From Microbacterium sp. AB (lineage in GTDB: Bacteria; Actinomycetota; Actinomycetes; Actinomycetales; Microbacteriaceae): 64,000 bases of DNA. Numbering within the stretch: position 1 is the first letter of the stretch; each line of letters opens with the position of its first letter. The translations under genes and the position numbers were made by a program. This document shows, piece after piece, positions 33,468-43,575 of the stretch. The notes below the pieces were generated by a model, which was not told where the DNA came from, did no database searches, and saw only the letters and a list, made by a program, of their open reading frames with translations. The stretch is taken from contig NZ_CP118157.1 of assembly GCF_032878875.1 (NCBI RefSeq), positions 1,488,001 to 1,552,000 on the forward strand, written 5' to 3'.

Positions 33468-35003
33468 ATGGCAGGGTTCATCCTCCGGAGGATAGCGGCG
33501 TCGATCCTCGTGCTCCTCGCCGCTTCCTTCCTCATGTACGTCCTCGCGGCGAACTCCGGCGATCCGCTGCAGGACCTCCGCGGGCTCAACACCGCGAACA
33601 AGGACCAGCTCATCGCCGCCCGGGTCGAGGCGCTCGACCTCAACGTCCCGCCTCCGCTGCGGTGGTTCCTCTGGCTCGGGGGCGTCGCCGGCTGCGTCGT
33701 CGGCCGATGCGATCTGGGCCTCAACCTCAACAACGCGCCGGTGACCGACCTGTTGCCGTCGGCGATGCTCTCCACGGTGCAGCTGGTCAGCGTCGCGTTC
33801 GTCCTCGCGCTTCTCCTCGGCGTCACCGTGGGCATCGTGACCGCGCTGCGTCAGTACAGCGGTTTCGATCTCTCGATCACGTTCCTCAGCTTCTTCCTCT
33901 ACTCGCTTCCCTCGTTCCTCGTGGCGGTGCTCTTGAAGGAGTTCCTCGCGATCGGCTTCAACGACTTCCTGCAGGGAGGCGAATCCATCGGCGTCGTGGC
34001 GATCGTCGTCATCTCCCTGGTGGCGGGCCTCGTGTGGCAGGTCCTCGTCGGAGGACCGGCCCGTCGCAGGCTTCTGACCTTCGCCGTGTCGGCCGTCGCG
34101 ACGGGGGCGGTGCTGACGTACATCGACGCGACCGACTGGTTCCGTGAACCGGGGCTCGGGCCGGTGGGCCTGCTCCTGCTCCTCGTGGCGACCGCGCTGC
34201 TGACCACGTTCATCGTGTCGGGTCTCGAGAACCGTCGCGCCCTCATCACGGCCGGGGTCAACGCTCTCATCGCGTACGCGTGCTCTTTCGCCCTGCAGGG
34301 GCTCTTCGACGTCTCGACGATCGGCACGATCCTCATCCTCGCCGTCATCGCGATCGCGGTGGGTGTTCTCAGCGGCTTCCTCGCGGGGGGTCCCGACCGG
34401 GCGCAGTCGATGCGCGTCGGCGGGATCGTCGCCTTCGTCGGCGGCGGACTCGTCGTGCTCGACCGGTTCATGCAGTCCTGGTCGGACTACATGGCCCTCG
34501 GGCGCATCAACGGACGTCCGATCGCGACGGTGGGCGCCTCGACGCCCAACCTGAACGGCGACATGTGGATCCTCGGCATCGACAGCTTCACGCACCTGCT
34601 CCTGCCGACGATCGCGCTCCTGCTCATCTCGTTCGCGTCGTACACGAGGTACGCGCGAGCGGGCCTTCTCGAGGTGCTCGGCCAGGACTACATCCGCACG
34701 GCGCGGGCGAAGGGCCTCTCGGAGCGGACGGTGGTGGTACGCCACGCGTTCCGCAACATGCTCATCCCCATCGCGACGCTCGTGGCCACCGACCTCGGAG
34801 CGCTGCTCGGCGGAGCCGTCATCACCGAGAACGTCTTCGCGATCAGCGGCATGGGAGCGCTGTTCAACCAGTCGCTGAAGCGCGTCGACCTCAACCCGAT
34901 CATGGGCTACTTCCTCGTGATCGCGATCATGGCGATCGTCTTCAACATCCTCGCCGACCTGGCCTACGCCACCCTCGACCCCCGCGTCCGGGTGCGCGCA
35001 TGA
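33468..35003 (+). CDS. Oligopeptide ABC permease (DppB-like) with a large internal insertion
   Basis: 511 aa against ~310-340 for the family. The start FILRRIAASILVLLAASFLMYVLA and the end are standard DppB: YTRYARAGLLEVLGQDYIRTARAKGLSERTVVVRHAFRN (residues ~385-423) carries the EAA coupling loop, then GGAVITENVFAISGMGALF. Between residues ~165 and ~370 lies an extra segment with about five hydrophobic helices and short charged loops, not found in E. coli DppB or OppB. It is inner-membrane and pairs with the DppC-like permease 31 nt downstream. Confidence 0.88.
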   Translation: MAGFILRRIAASILVLLAASFLMYVLAANSGDPLQDLRGLNTANKDQLIAARVEALDLNVPPPLRWFLWLGGVAGCVVGRCDLGLNLNNAPVTDLLPSAMLSTVQLVSVAFVLALLLGVTVGIVTALRQYSGFDLSITFLSFFLYSLPSFLVAVLLKEFLAIGFNDFLQGGESIGVVAIVVISLVAGLVWQVLVGGPARRRLLTFAVSAVATGAVLTYIDATDWFREPGLGPVGLLLLLVATALLTTFIVSGLENRRALITAGVNALIAYACSFALQGLFDVSTIGTILILAVIAIAVGVLSGFLAGGPDRAQSMRVGGIVAFVGGGLVVLDRFMQSWSDYMALGRINGRPIATVGASTPNLNGDMWILGIDSFTHLLLPTIALLLISFASYTRYARAGLLEVLGQDYIRTARAKGLSERTVVVRHAFRNMLIPIATLVATDLGALLGGAVITENVFAISGMGALFNQSLKRVDLNPIMGYFLVIAIMAIVFNILADLAYATLDPRVRVRA

Positions 35004-35034
35004 GCCGGGTTCATCCCATGGAGGGAATGCAACG

Positions 35035-36039
35035 ATGACCCAGATGATGATCGATCCCAGCGGATCCGCGGCGCCGAAGGCGCCGGAGGAGACCGTGGGG
35101 CTGAGCCAGGGGCGCCTGATCCTCAAGCGCTTTCTCGGCAACAGGCTCGCCGTCGTCTCGCTCGTGCTCTACGTGGCTGTGCTGCTCTTCTCCATCTCCG
35201 CGATCGGCCTCGGGCCGATCCCCGGCTGGTGGCACCGCAACTACTCCTCCACGTCGACGCTCGTCGACGGGGGAGCGTCCACGCTCTCGCTCATCCCCCA
35301 GTGGCTCGGCGGGGAGGGCATCCGTCTCGGTGAGCATCCCTTCGGACAGAGCCGCATCGGGGTGGACTACTTCGCGATGACGATGCGCGGCATCCAGAAC
35401 TCCGTGGTCGTGATGATCGTGATCGGCGGACTCGGCACCATCGTGGGGACGGTGATCGGCGCGATCGCCGGCTACTTCCGCGGCTGGGTCGACGCCGTCC
35501 TCATGCGTGTCACGGACGTCTTCATCGTGATCCCCGCGCTCGTGATCGGCGCGGTCGTCGGGCGGAGCGCGGGAGGACTGGGCGTGTGGGTGCTCTCGGT
35601 GACCCTCGCGTTCTTCTCCTGGATGACCATCGCGCGACTCGTGCGGGCGGAGTTCCTCAGCCTGCGCGAGCGCGAGTTCGTCGAGGCGGCGCGGGTGGCC
35701 GGTGCGAGCGATGCGCGCATCATCTTCAAGCACATCCTGCCCAACGCCGTCGGCGTCGTGATCGTGAGCGCGACGCTTCTCGCCGCCAGCGCCATCCTGC
35801 TGGAGACCGCCCTGAGCTACCTGGGATACGGCATCCGACCCCCCGAGGTCTCTCTCGGACGGCTCATCTCCGACAACCAGTCGGCGTTCGCGACACGGCC
35901 GTGGCTCTTCTGGTACCCGGCGACCTTCATCGTGCTGCTGGCCCTGCTCGTCAATTTCGTCGGCGACGGGCTGCGCGACGCGTTCGATCCCCGTCAGAAG
36001 CGCTTCTCGGTGCGCCGGACGAAGGAACGCGACTCGTGA
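35035..36039 (+). CDS. Oligopeptide ABC permease (DppC-like)
   Basis: 334 aa, six predicted helices. An N-terminal OppC-type segment (LILKRFLGNRLAVVSLVLYVAVLL, residues ~26-49), IGVDYFAMTMRGIQNSVVV in the first periplasmic loop and the coupling loop REREFVEAARVAGASDARIIFKHILPNAVG (residues ~213-242) identify the family. Normal length. A GGAGGG about 9 nt before the ATG gives a good start. It precedes, by 3 nt, the stop of an oppositely oriented PH-like membrane protein gene. Confidence 0.9.
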   Translation: MTQMMIDPSGSAAPKAPEETVGLSQGRLILKRFLGNRLAVVSLVLYVAVLLFSISAIGLGPIPGWWHRNYSSTSTLVDGGASTLSLIPQWLGGEGIRLGEHPFGQSRIGVDYFAMTMRGIQNSVVVMIVIGGLGTIVGTVIGAIAGYFRGWVDAVLMRVTDVFIVIPALVIGAVVGRSAGGLGVWVLSVTLAFFSWMTIARLVRAEFLSLREREFVEAARVAGASDARIIFKHILPNAVGVVIVSATLLAASAILLETALSYLGYGIRPPEVSLGRLISDNQSAFATRPWLFWYPATFIVLLALLVNFVGDGLRDAFDPRQKRFSVRRTKERDS

Positions 36040-36041
36040 GG

Positions 36042-36632
36042 TCAGCCCGTCCAGCCGAGCAGCAGAAGGACGACCGCCGCGGCGATCGCCACGACCGCCG
36101 GCACATTCCAGCGCGGACGCACGTCGTACGTCTCGGCGGTCCCGGTCTCGATCGCGCCCGCGTCCAAGAGACGCTGCCACCGCTCGCGCACGAGGGTCGC
36201 CGCCTGGCCCGAGTCCGTTCCCAGCAGGTCGCCGGGGCGCAGCCCGCGGCCGTCGTATCCGCTGCTGCGGCGCTCGGCGCGCCGGGCCGATGCGGCGCCC
36301 ATGCGGCCCGGCGCCGGAGCGGCGGTGGCCGAGAACGCGCGACCGGGCACGTGCAGGGTGAGGGCGTACTTCGTGTCGACGTGCACGAGCGCGGGCCACG
36401 GAACGTCCACGGTGCGCAAGACGTTCACGAGACGCACCTCCTCGTCGTCGAGGCGCACATGGGGCTGCCACAGAACGGCCCACGTCACCGCCGCGAGAGC
36501 GGCCCAGGGCAGGAGAACGGGCAGCGTCTGCGGTCCGCCCCGGACCACGCCGACCACCATGACGGCGCCCGACACCGCCCAGATCAGCACGCTCATGACA
36601 CGGTTCAGGCGGGGACGGAACACGACGGGCAT
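36042..36632 (-). CDS. PH-domain-like membrane protein, antisense inside the ABC operon
   Basis: 196 aa. Two helices near the N-terminus (residues ~12-55) are followed by a bacterial PH-like core: QPHVRLDDEEVRLVNVLRTVDVPWPALVHVDTKYALTLHVPGRAFSA (residues ~60-106), then a soluble linker (~107-165) and a C-terminal helix (VPAVVAIAAAVVLLLLGW). Topology and core resemble actinobacterial DUF2581-type proteins. It lies on the opposite strand between the DppC-like permease and the ABC ATPase, so the operon transcript must run antisense through it. A paralogue is at 38487. Confidence 0.75.
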   Translation of the reverse strand: MPVVFRPRLNRVMSVLIWAVSGAVMVVGVVRGGPQTLPVLLPWAALAAVTWAVLWQPHVRLDDEEVRLVNVLRTVDVPWPALVHVDTKYALTLHVPGRAFSATAAPAPGRMGAASARRAERRSSGYDGRGLRPGDLLGTDSGQAATLVRERWQRLLDAGAIETGTAETYDVRPRWNVPAVVAIAAAVVLLLLGWTG

Positions 36633-36669
36633 GAGCCCATGATCCCAGCACATCGCCCGCACGGACAAA

Positions 36670-36685
36670 GCCGGGCCATCCCGGC
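36670..36685 (+). repeat. Hairpin just upstream of the ABC ATPase gene
   Basis: GCCGGG-CCAT-CCCGGC is a 6-bp stem with a 4-nt loop directly before the GGAGG ribosome binding site of the ATPase gene. It may tune translation of the ATPase or end antisense transcription; short enough to be chance. Confidence 0.3.
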
Positions 36686-36700
36686 CGGAGGACAGCAACG

Positions 36701-38434
36701 ATGACCGACACCACCGCAGCCGTGCCGACGCTGGAGCTGACCGATCTCAGCGTCGACTTCGCCGTCGACGGCTACTGGGTCCCGGCCGCGAAGAAGCTCA
36801 GCTACCGGATCCTCCCCGGCCAGGTCGTGGCCGTGGTGGGGGAGTCGGGCTCGGGCAAGAGCGTCAGCTCGATGGCCGTCCTCGACCTTCTCCCGAAGAA
36901 CAGCCGCGTCACGGGGAGCATCAAGCTCCAGGGGCGCGAGATCAACGGCCTCTCCCCGCGGGAGCTCCGCTCCGTGCGCGGAAAGGAAGCCGCGGCGATC
37001 TTCCAGGAGCCGATGACGGCGCTCAACCCCGTCTTCACGGTCGGCTCGCAGATCATCGAGGCCATCCGGGTGCACCGCACCATCGCACCGTCCGACGCCC
37101 GGGATCGTGCTCTCGAGCTTCTCGGGCTCGTCGGCCTCCCCGATCCGCAGAAGGCCTTCGACTCCTATCCGCACCAGCTCTCGGGCGGTCAGCGTCAGCG
37201 CGCGATGATCGCGCAGGCGCTCTGCAACGATCCCGCTCTCCTCATCGCGGACGAGCCGACGACAGCTCTCGACGTGACGGTTCAGGCGGAGATCCTCGAG
37301 CTCATCCGCGACCTCAAGGACCGCTTCGACTCGGCCATCCTCCTCATCACCCACGACATGGGCGTCGTCGCCGACCTCGCCGACTGGATCGTCGTCATGA
37401 AGCTCGGTGAGATCGTCGAGCAGGGACCGGTCTCGCAGGTGCTGAACGAGCCGCAGCACCCGTACACGAAGGTGCTGCTCGATGCCGTCCCCCGGCTCGG
37501 CGAGGGTGCGGGAACCGATGCGGAGCACATCGACGTCGTCGCCGGTCTGGCGGAGACGGTGGGAACGGAGCCCGCGCCGGACGCCGCCGAGGTCGAGGAG
37601 GTGCGCGATCCCGTCCTCCTGCTGGAGGACGTCGTGATCGAGTACGGCCGGCGAGGGAAGCTCGGGGCGTTCCGCGCCGTCGACGGCGTGTCCCTGCAGA
37701 TCGGCGACGGCGAGGTTCTGGGCCTGGTGGGCGAATCGGGCTCGGGGAAGTCGACGATCGGGCGCGCGGCGATCGGGCTCCAGCAGATCGCTTCCGGCCG
37801 GCTCGTCGTCGCGGGAACGGACATCAGCGCGTACGACCGCGCCTCGATCCGCTCGCTCCGCCGCAAGGTGGGCATCGTCTTCCAGGACCCGTCGTCCTCG
37901 CTCAACCCGCGTCTGCCGATCGGCGAGAGCATCGGCGAGCCGCTTCTGCTGGCGGGCGAGGCGAAGGGCGCCGCGCTCGACCGCAGGGTCGAGGAGCTGC
38001 TCGACTCCGTCCGCCTTCCGCGGTCGTACCGGAACCGTTACCCGCACGAGCTCTCGGGCGGGCAGAAGCAGCGGATCGGCATCGCCCGTGCCCTCTCGCT
38101 GAAGCCCCAGCTGCTCGTGGCGGACGAGCCGACGAGCGCGCTCGACGTGTCGGTGCAGGCGACCGTGCTGGAGCTGCTGAAGGCGTTGCAGGCAGAGCAC
38201 GGCTTCGCCTGCCTCTTCATCAGCCACGACCTCGCCGTCGTCGACATCATGGCGGACCGCATCGCGGTGCTCAACCACGGTGTCATCGCCGAGCAGGGAA
38301 CCCGCGACCGGATCCTTCGCGCTCCGCAGGATCCCTACACCCAGCGCCTCATCGCCGCCATCCCCGTGCCGGACCCGGAGGAGCAGCGGAAGCGCCGTGA
38401 GCTTCGCCGCGCCGTGCAGGAGGACGCCTCATGA
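36701..38434 (+). CDS. Fused double ATPase of the oligopeptide ABC transporter (DppD-DppF-like)
   Basis: 577 aa with two complete ATPase domains. Domain 1: Walker A GESGSGKSVSS (~residue 47), signature LSGGQRQR, Walker B LLIADEPTTALD. Domain 2 (from ~residue 305): GESGSGKSTIG, LSGGQKQRIG, LLVADEPTSALD. Each ends with the HPYTK..AVP / DPYTQRLIAAIP tail typical of dipeptide-type ATPases. It powers the two permeases upstream, from the cytoplasmic side. Strong GGAGG before its ATG. Stop overlaps a tiny ORF (ATGA). Confidence 0.92.
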   Translation: MTDTTAAVPTLELTDLSVDFAVDGYWVPAAKKLSYRILPGQVVAVVGESGSGKSVSSMAVLDLLPKNSRVTGSIKLQGREINGLSPRELRSVRGKEAAAIFQEPMTALNPVFTVGSQIIEAIRVHRTIAPSDARDRALELLGLVGLPDPQKAFDSYPHQLSGGQRQRAMIAQALCNDPALLIADEPTTALDVTVQAEILELIRDLKDRFDSAILLITHDMGVVADLADWIVVMKLGEIVEQGPVSQVLNEPQHPYTKVLLDAVPRLGEGAGTDAEHIDVVAGLAETVGTEPAPDAAEVEEVRDPVLLLEDVVIEYGRRGKLGAFRAVDGVSLQIGDGEVLGLVGESGSGKSTIGRAAIGLQQIASGRLVVAGTDISAYDRASIRSLRRKVGIVFQDPSSSLNPRLPIGESIGEPLLLAGEAKGAALDRRVEELLDSVRLPRSYRNRYPHELSGGQKQRIGIARALSLKPQLLVADEPTSALDVSVQATVLELLKALQAEHGFACLFISHDLAVVDIMADRIAVLNHGVIAEQGTRDRILRAPQDPYTQRLIAAIPVPDPEEQRKRRELRRAVQEDAS

Positions 38435-38487
38435 CACGATGCCCGGGCGACGCCATCCCCGGCCAGACGGTCGAGCTCGCCGACTGA
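38431..38487 (+). CDS. Possible 18-codon coupling ORF
   Basis: MTRCPGDAIPGQTVELAD. Its ATG overlaps the ATPase stop (ATGA) and its TGA overlaps the ATG of the next gene (TGATG), so ribosomes could pass from the ATPase to the PH-like gene through it. It has no known family. It may be a simple translational bridge or chance. Confidence 0.35.
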   Translation: MTRCPGDAIPGQTVELAD

Positions 38488-39017
38488 TGAGTCGCCCGGA
38501 TGCGACGAGCCGGACGATCCGCGGGAACGCGGGGATCGTCTGGCTCGTCCTCACAGCGGCGGTCGTGCTGTTCCTCCTCGGCGACGTCGTGGTCCGGGGC
38601 GGCGCGTACCAGGCGCTGCTCATCGCGCCGTGGCTGCTCCTGCCGGTGTGGTTCGTATGGGTCTTCCTGTACGCCCCCCATGTCACGGCGGATCGCCAGG
38701 GCGTGCGGGTGCGGAACCCGCTGAGGACGACGGAGATCCCCTGGGACGCCGTGAGGGAGATCACGCTGCGGTGGCAGGTGGCGTTCCGTCTCGCCGACGG
38801 TCGCGAGATCCAGGCGTGGGCGGTCGCCGCGAAGCGCCCGAACCGCCGCTCGCACGACCAGCCGGCCGAGCGGGAGACAGAGATCCTGCGGGAGCTCCGG
38901 GAGAACGCGCTGCCGTCCGTCGGGGGAGAGGCGCGGCAGAGCTGGGATGTCCCGGCCCTCGCCTCGCTCCTCGCCCTCCTGGCGTGGGCTGCCGCCGCCG
39001 TCGCGCTCGCCGGCTGA
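38487..39017 (+). CDS. PH-domain-like membrane protein (paralogue of the antisense gene)
   Basis: 176 aa. Two N-terminal helices (residues ~14-60), then YAPHVTADRQGVRVRNPLRTTEIPWDAVREITLRWQVAFRLADGREIQAWAV (residues ~61-113), which matches the antisense-gene protein in layout (PHV-x-D..VRVxN-LRT-x-x-(V/I)PW), and a C-terminal hydrophobic anchor. Function unknown; PH-like domains in such proteins are thought to mediate membrane-protein contacts. It is probably cotranscribed with the ABC ATPase. Confidence 0.75.
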   Translation: MSRPDATSRTIRGNAGIVWLVLTAAVVLFLLGDVVVRGGAYQALLIAPWLLLPVWFVWVFLYAPHVTADRQGVRVRNPLRTTEIPWDAVREITLRWQVAFRLADGREIQAWAVAAKRPNRRSHDQPAERETEILRELRENALPSVGGEARQSWDVPALASLLALLAWAAAAVALAG

Positions 39018-39064
39018 CAATGCGGGCGAAACGGCCCCTGAAGGGCGTGCGCGGCCTCGTCCTG

Positions 39065-39091
39065 TAGAATGGACTGCCCCGGTTCCGGGGC
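39065..39091 (+). promoter_or_regulatory. typA promoter -10 and leader hairpin
   Basis: TAGAAT at 39065-39070 is a good -10 hexamer; no convincing -35 is seen. The hairpin GCCCCGG-TT-CCGGGGC (39076-39091) begins at the expected transcription start and would cap the 5' end of the typA mRNA. Confidence 0.45.
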
Positions 39092-39118
39092 GGCCCCCCA
39101 TCTCAGAAGGATCCCTTC

Positions 39119-41020
<1,902 letters not shown>

Positions 41021-41035
41021 GACGCCGGAGCGCGC

Positions 41036-41584
41036 TCACCTCAGCTCGGACACGAGGACGGCCGAGGTCCCCGGGAGCGCCGCCTCGAACACGTGGGCCT
41101 CGTCTCCCGGGTAGGACAGGTAGTCGCCGGGTGTGAGCCTGACCGGCGCGTCGGCGGGGCCGACGAGCGCCTCGCCGCTGATGAGGACCACGTGCTCCGT
41201 CGTGCCCCGGAGGTGCGGCTCGGAGTCGCGCGGCCGCCCGGGCTCGGCCTGGATGAGGTAGATGTCGCGTCGCGCGTGGGGCGGGCTCGCCGCCAGCAGC
41301 GTCGCGACGTAGGGGGCGGATTCCGACGGGACGCCCGGGATCCCGCTCGCTCTGACGAGGTGCGGCGGGGCCGCCCGCTGGTCGACCAGCACGGCGAAGG
41401 GGACGCCCAACGCGTCGCCGAGCGCCCACAGCGTCTCGACGCTCGGGTTGCCGGAGCCTCCCTCGAGCTGCGACACGGTGGCCTTCGAGATGCCGGCCCG
41501 TCGGGCGAGCTCGGAGACGCTCATCCCCGCCGTCTCTCGTTCCCGGCGCAGGGTTCGTGCGATGCGGGTGCGCAGGTCTTCCAT
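41036..41584 (-). CDS. XRE-family regulator with C-terminal cupin, probable controller of azlCD
   Basis: 182 aa. Residues ~5-60 are an HTH_3 domain (RTLRRERETAGMSVSELARRAGISKATVSQLEGGSGNPSVETLWAL); residues ~100-180 a cupin (HLRGTTEHVVLISGEALVGPADAPVRLTPGDYLSYPGDEAHVFEA). This pairing is common in one-component regulators sensing small metabolites such as amino acids. It lies divergently from azlCD over a 119-bp region containing two identical-type operators. CATACT lies 6 nt before the ATG, consistent with a leaderless transcript and autoregulation. Confidence 0.85.
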   Translation of the reverse strand: MEDLRTRIARTLRRERETAGMSVSELARRAGISKATVSQLEGGSGNPSVETLWALGDALGVPFAVLVDQRAAPPHLVRASGIPGVPSESAPYVATLLAASPPHARRDIYLIQAEPGRPRDSEPHLRGTTEHVVLISGEALVGPADAPVRLTPGDYLSYPGDEAHVFEAALPGTSAVLVSELR

Positions 41585-41606
41585 GTGTTCAGTATGGCAA
41601 ACGACT

Positions 41607-41670
41607 GTTCGCCTTGACGAACCCTTTGTCATGCGTTCAGAATAATGTGCATGTGTTCACCTGAGCGAAC
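41607..41670. promoter_or_regulatory. Two GTTC-N8-GAAC operators between the XRE regulator and azlC
   Basis: GTTCGCCTTGACGAAC (41607-41622) and GTTCACCTGAGCGAAC (41655-41670) share the arms GTTC/GAAC with the same 8-nt spacing and most of the spacer (RCCTkrrC). Their starts are 48 bp apart. The first overlaps a possible -35 (TTGACG) of azlC and lies 23 bp inside the upstream region of the regulator gene, so one protein could repress both. Found by eye; no binding data. Confidence 0.7.
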
Positions 41671-41703
41671 GTGCGATGTCGGCGAATCCACGGGGACGCC
41701 CGG

Positions 41704-42429
41704 GTGACCGCGCACTCCGCAAGCGGTGCATCCGCCGAGGTCCGCCGCGCGTGGCGGCAGGGCGTCGCGGTGGCGTCGGCCACGGGCCTCTACGGCGTCT
41801 CGTTCGGTGCCCTCGCCGTCGCGGCCGGGCTGGACGTGTGGCAGGCCTGCGTCATGAGCCTCCTCATGTTCACGGGCGGATCGCAGTTCGCCTTCGTGGG
41901 CGTGATCGCGTCGGGCGGGCCGGCGGCGGCTCCGTCGGCGATCGCCTTGGCCGCGCTGCTGGGGCTGCGCAACGCCGCCTACGCCGTGCGGATGAGCCCG
42001 ATCGTCGGCGGGCCGTGGTGGCGGCGGATGCTCGCGGCGCCGTTCACGATCGACGAGTCGACGGCGGTCGCTCTCGCCCAGGACGACGAACGGTCGCGAC
42101 GGGTCGGCTTCTGGGTGACGGGCGTGGGGATCTACGTCACGTGGAACCTCACGACGCTCGTGGGCGCACTGCTCGGAGACGTCATGGGGGACGTCCGTGC
42201 GTACGGGCTTGACGCGGCGGCGGCCGCAGCCATGCTCGCGCTCCTCTGGCCGCGACTGCGCAGCCGGCAGGCCGTCGCGGTCGGCGTCGCGGCGGCCGTC
42301 ATCGCGGTGGCGCTCACGCCCGCCCTGCCGCCGGGGCTCCCCGTGCTCGTCGCCGCGCTCGTCGCGGTCGCCGTGGGGTGGACCGACTGGCTCGGGCGGC
42401 GGGAGCACGACGGAGGCGGACGGAGATGA
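41704..42429 (+). CDS. azlC: AzlC-family branched-chain amino acid exporter, large subunit
   Basis: 241 aa with about seven helices. AzlC hallmarks: YGVSFGALAVAAGL (~residue 29-42), SLLMFTGGSQFAFVGVIA (~51-68), GLRNAAYAVRMSP (~residue 90) and FTIDESTAVAL. With AzlD it exports branched-chain amino acids. GTG starts at 41671 and 41704 both lie in frame; I use 41704 because 41671 abuts an operator, but neither has a clear ribosome binding site. Coupled to azlD by ATGA. Confidence 0.85.
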   Translation: MTAHSASGASAEVRRAWRQGVAVASATGLYGVSFGALAVAAGLDVWQACVMSLLMFTGGSQFAFVGVIASGGPAAAPSAIALAALLGLRNAAYAVRMSPIVGGPWWRRMLAAPFTIDESTAVALAQDDERSRRVGFWVTGVGIYVTWNLTTLVGALLGDVMGDVRAYGLDAAAAAAMLALLWPRLRSRQAVAVGVAAAVIAVALTPALPPGLPVLVAALVAVAVGWTDWLGRREHDGGGRR

Positions 42430-42740
42430 CGCTGTGGACCCCGATCCTGCTCGCCGCCGTCCTGTGCGTCCTCCTCAAGACCGTCGGGTACCTCATCCCG
42501 GCGCGGTGGTTCGAGCCGCCGCGCGCCGCGCGCATCGCCGACCTGTTGACCGTCGCGCTGCTCGGCGCGCTCGTCGCGACGCAGACGGCGGCGTCGGGGC
42601 AGGCCGTCCTGATCGACGCGCGTATGCCCGCCGTGGCGGTCGCCGTCGTCCTGCTCCGGTTCCGCGCGTCGTTCCTCGCGGTCGTCGTCGCGGCGGCAGC
42701 CGTCGCGGCGCTGCTCCGCCTCCTCGGCGGGGCCGCATGA
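42426..42740 (+). CDS. azlD: AzlD-family branched-chain amino acid exporter, small subunit
   Basis: 104 aa with three or four hydrophobic segments. KTVGYLIPARWFEP and RIADLLTVALLGALVATQT are family-typical. It pairs with AzlC to form the export complex. The ATG overlaps the azlC stop; GGAGG sits just upstream. Control would follow that of azlC. Confidence 0.85.
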   Translation: MTLWTPILLAAVLCVLLKTVGYLIPARWFEPPRAARIADLLTVALLGALVATQTAASGQAVLIDARMPAVAVAVVLLRFRASFLAVVVAAAAVAALLRLLGGAA

Positions 42741-42780
42741 CGCCGCGTGCGCTCCCAGCCGACGGCGATAGCCTGCGGGG

Positions 42781-43203
42781 ATGAGGAACGCCTGGCTCGC
42801 GCCCCTGCTCACGTGGCTCGTCGCCTTCGTCGCGGGCGGGGTCTTCGGCGTCGCGGGGACCATCGCCCACGCGTTCACGTGGGGAGTGCTCCCCGTCGGC
42901 CTGGTCCTCGCGACGGCGGGGTGCGCGGGCCTGCTCGTGTCCCTCCGCCTCCTGACGGACGACCGGTGGTCGGCGCTCGCGGCGGGCCTCGGGATGCTCG
43001 CCGCCCTCCTCGTCTACTCCGGTCGCGGGCCCGGCGGCTCCGTCGTGGTGCCGGTGCCCGCCGAAGGGGATTTCCCGTTCGGCTACGTCTGGACGTATCT
43101 GCTCGCGGGGCTCGTGCTCGTCGCCGTCGCGTGGCCCGACGTCTCGACGTCGCGCCGTCTGTCCGAGTCCGGCCGGGGCGCGTCCTGGGAGGACGCCCGC
43201 TAA
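42781..43203 (+). CDS. Integral membrane protein, DUF6113-like
   Basis: 140 aa with four predicted helices: residues ~5-25, 32-55, 63-80 and 103-122, separated by short charged loops, and a polar C-terminus. Layout and position before fdxA match a family of actinobacterial membrane proteins I recall as DUF6113; no function is known. ATG at 42781 has TAGCCT 6 nt upstream (42769-42774), so a leaderless transcript is likely. Confidence 0.65.
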   Translation: MRNAWLAPLLTWLVAFVAGGVFGVAGTIAHAFTWGVLPVGLVLATAGCAGLLVSLRLLTDDRWSALAAGLGMLAALLVYSGRGPGGSVVVPVPAEGDFPFGYVWTYLLAGLVLVAVAWPDVSTSRRLSESGRGASWEDAR

Positions 43204-43251
43204 GGCTCGCCTTCGGGGCGCGGGCGGTTCAGCCCACGTAGGATTGCGGAT

Positions 43252-43572
43252 GTGACTTATGTGATCGCCCTTCCCTGCGTGGACGTCAAGGACCGCGCGT
43301 GCATCGATGAGTGTCCTGTCGACTGCATCTACGAGGGCGAGCGCAGCCTGTACATCCACCCGGACGAGTGCGTGGACTGCGGGGCGTGCGAGCCGGTGTG
43401 CCCGGTCGAGGCGATCTACTACGAGGACGACCTGCCCGAGGAGTGGGCGGACTACTACAAGGCCAACGTGGAGTTCTTCGACGACATCGGCTCCCCGGGG
43501 GGAGCCTCCAAGACCGGCGTCATCCCCAAGGACCACCCCCTCATCACCGCCCTCCCACCCCAGGGCGAGTAG
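43252..43572 (+). CDS. fdxA: 7Fe ferredoxin
   Basis: 106 aa, the FdxA/FdxC type. The [3Fe-4S] site uses [21 protein letters not shown] with the Cys spacing of 7Fe ferredoxins; the [4Fe-4S] site is the ordered [13 protein letters not shown] soluble acidic tail follows. It serves as a low-potential electron carrier. The GTG at 43252 has TAGGAT 7 nt upstream (43239-43244), suggesting a leaderless mRNA. It sits directly before dapC, as in mycobacteria. Confidence 0.93.
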   Translation: MTYVIALPCVDVKDRACIDECPVDCIYEGERSLYIHPDECVDCGACEPVCPVEAIYYEDDLPEEWADYYKANVEFFDDIGSPGGASKTGVIPKDHPLITALPPQGE

Positions 43573-43575
43573 GCG

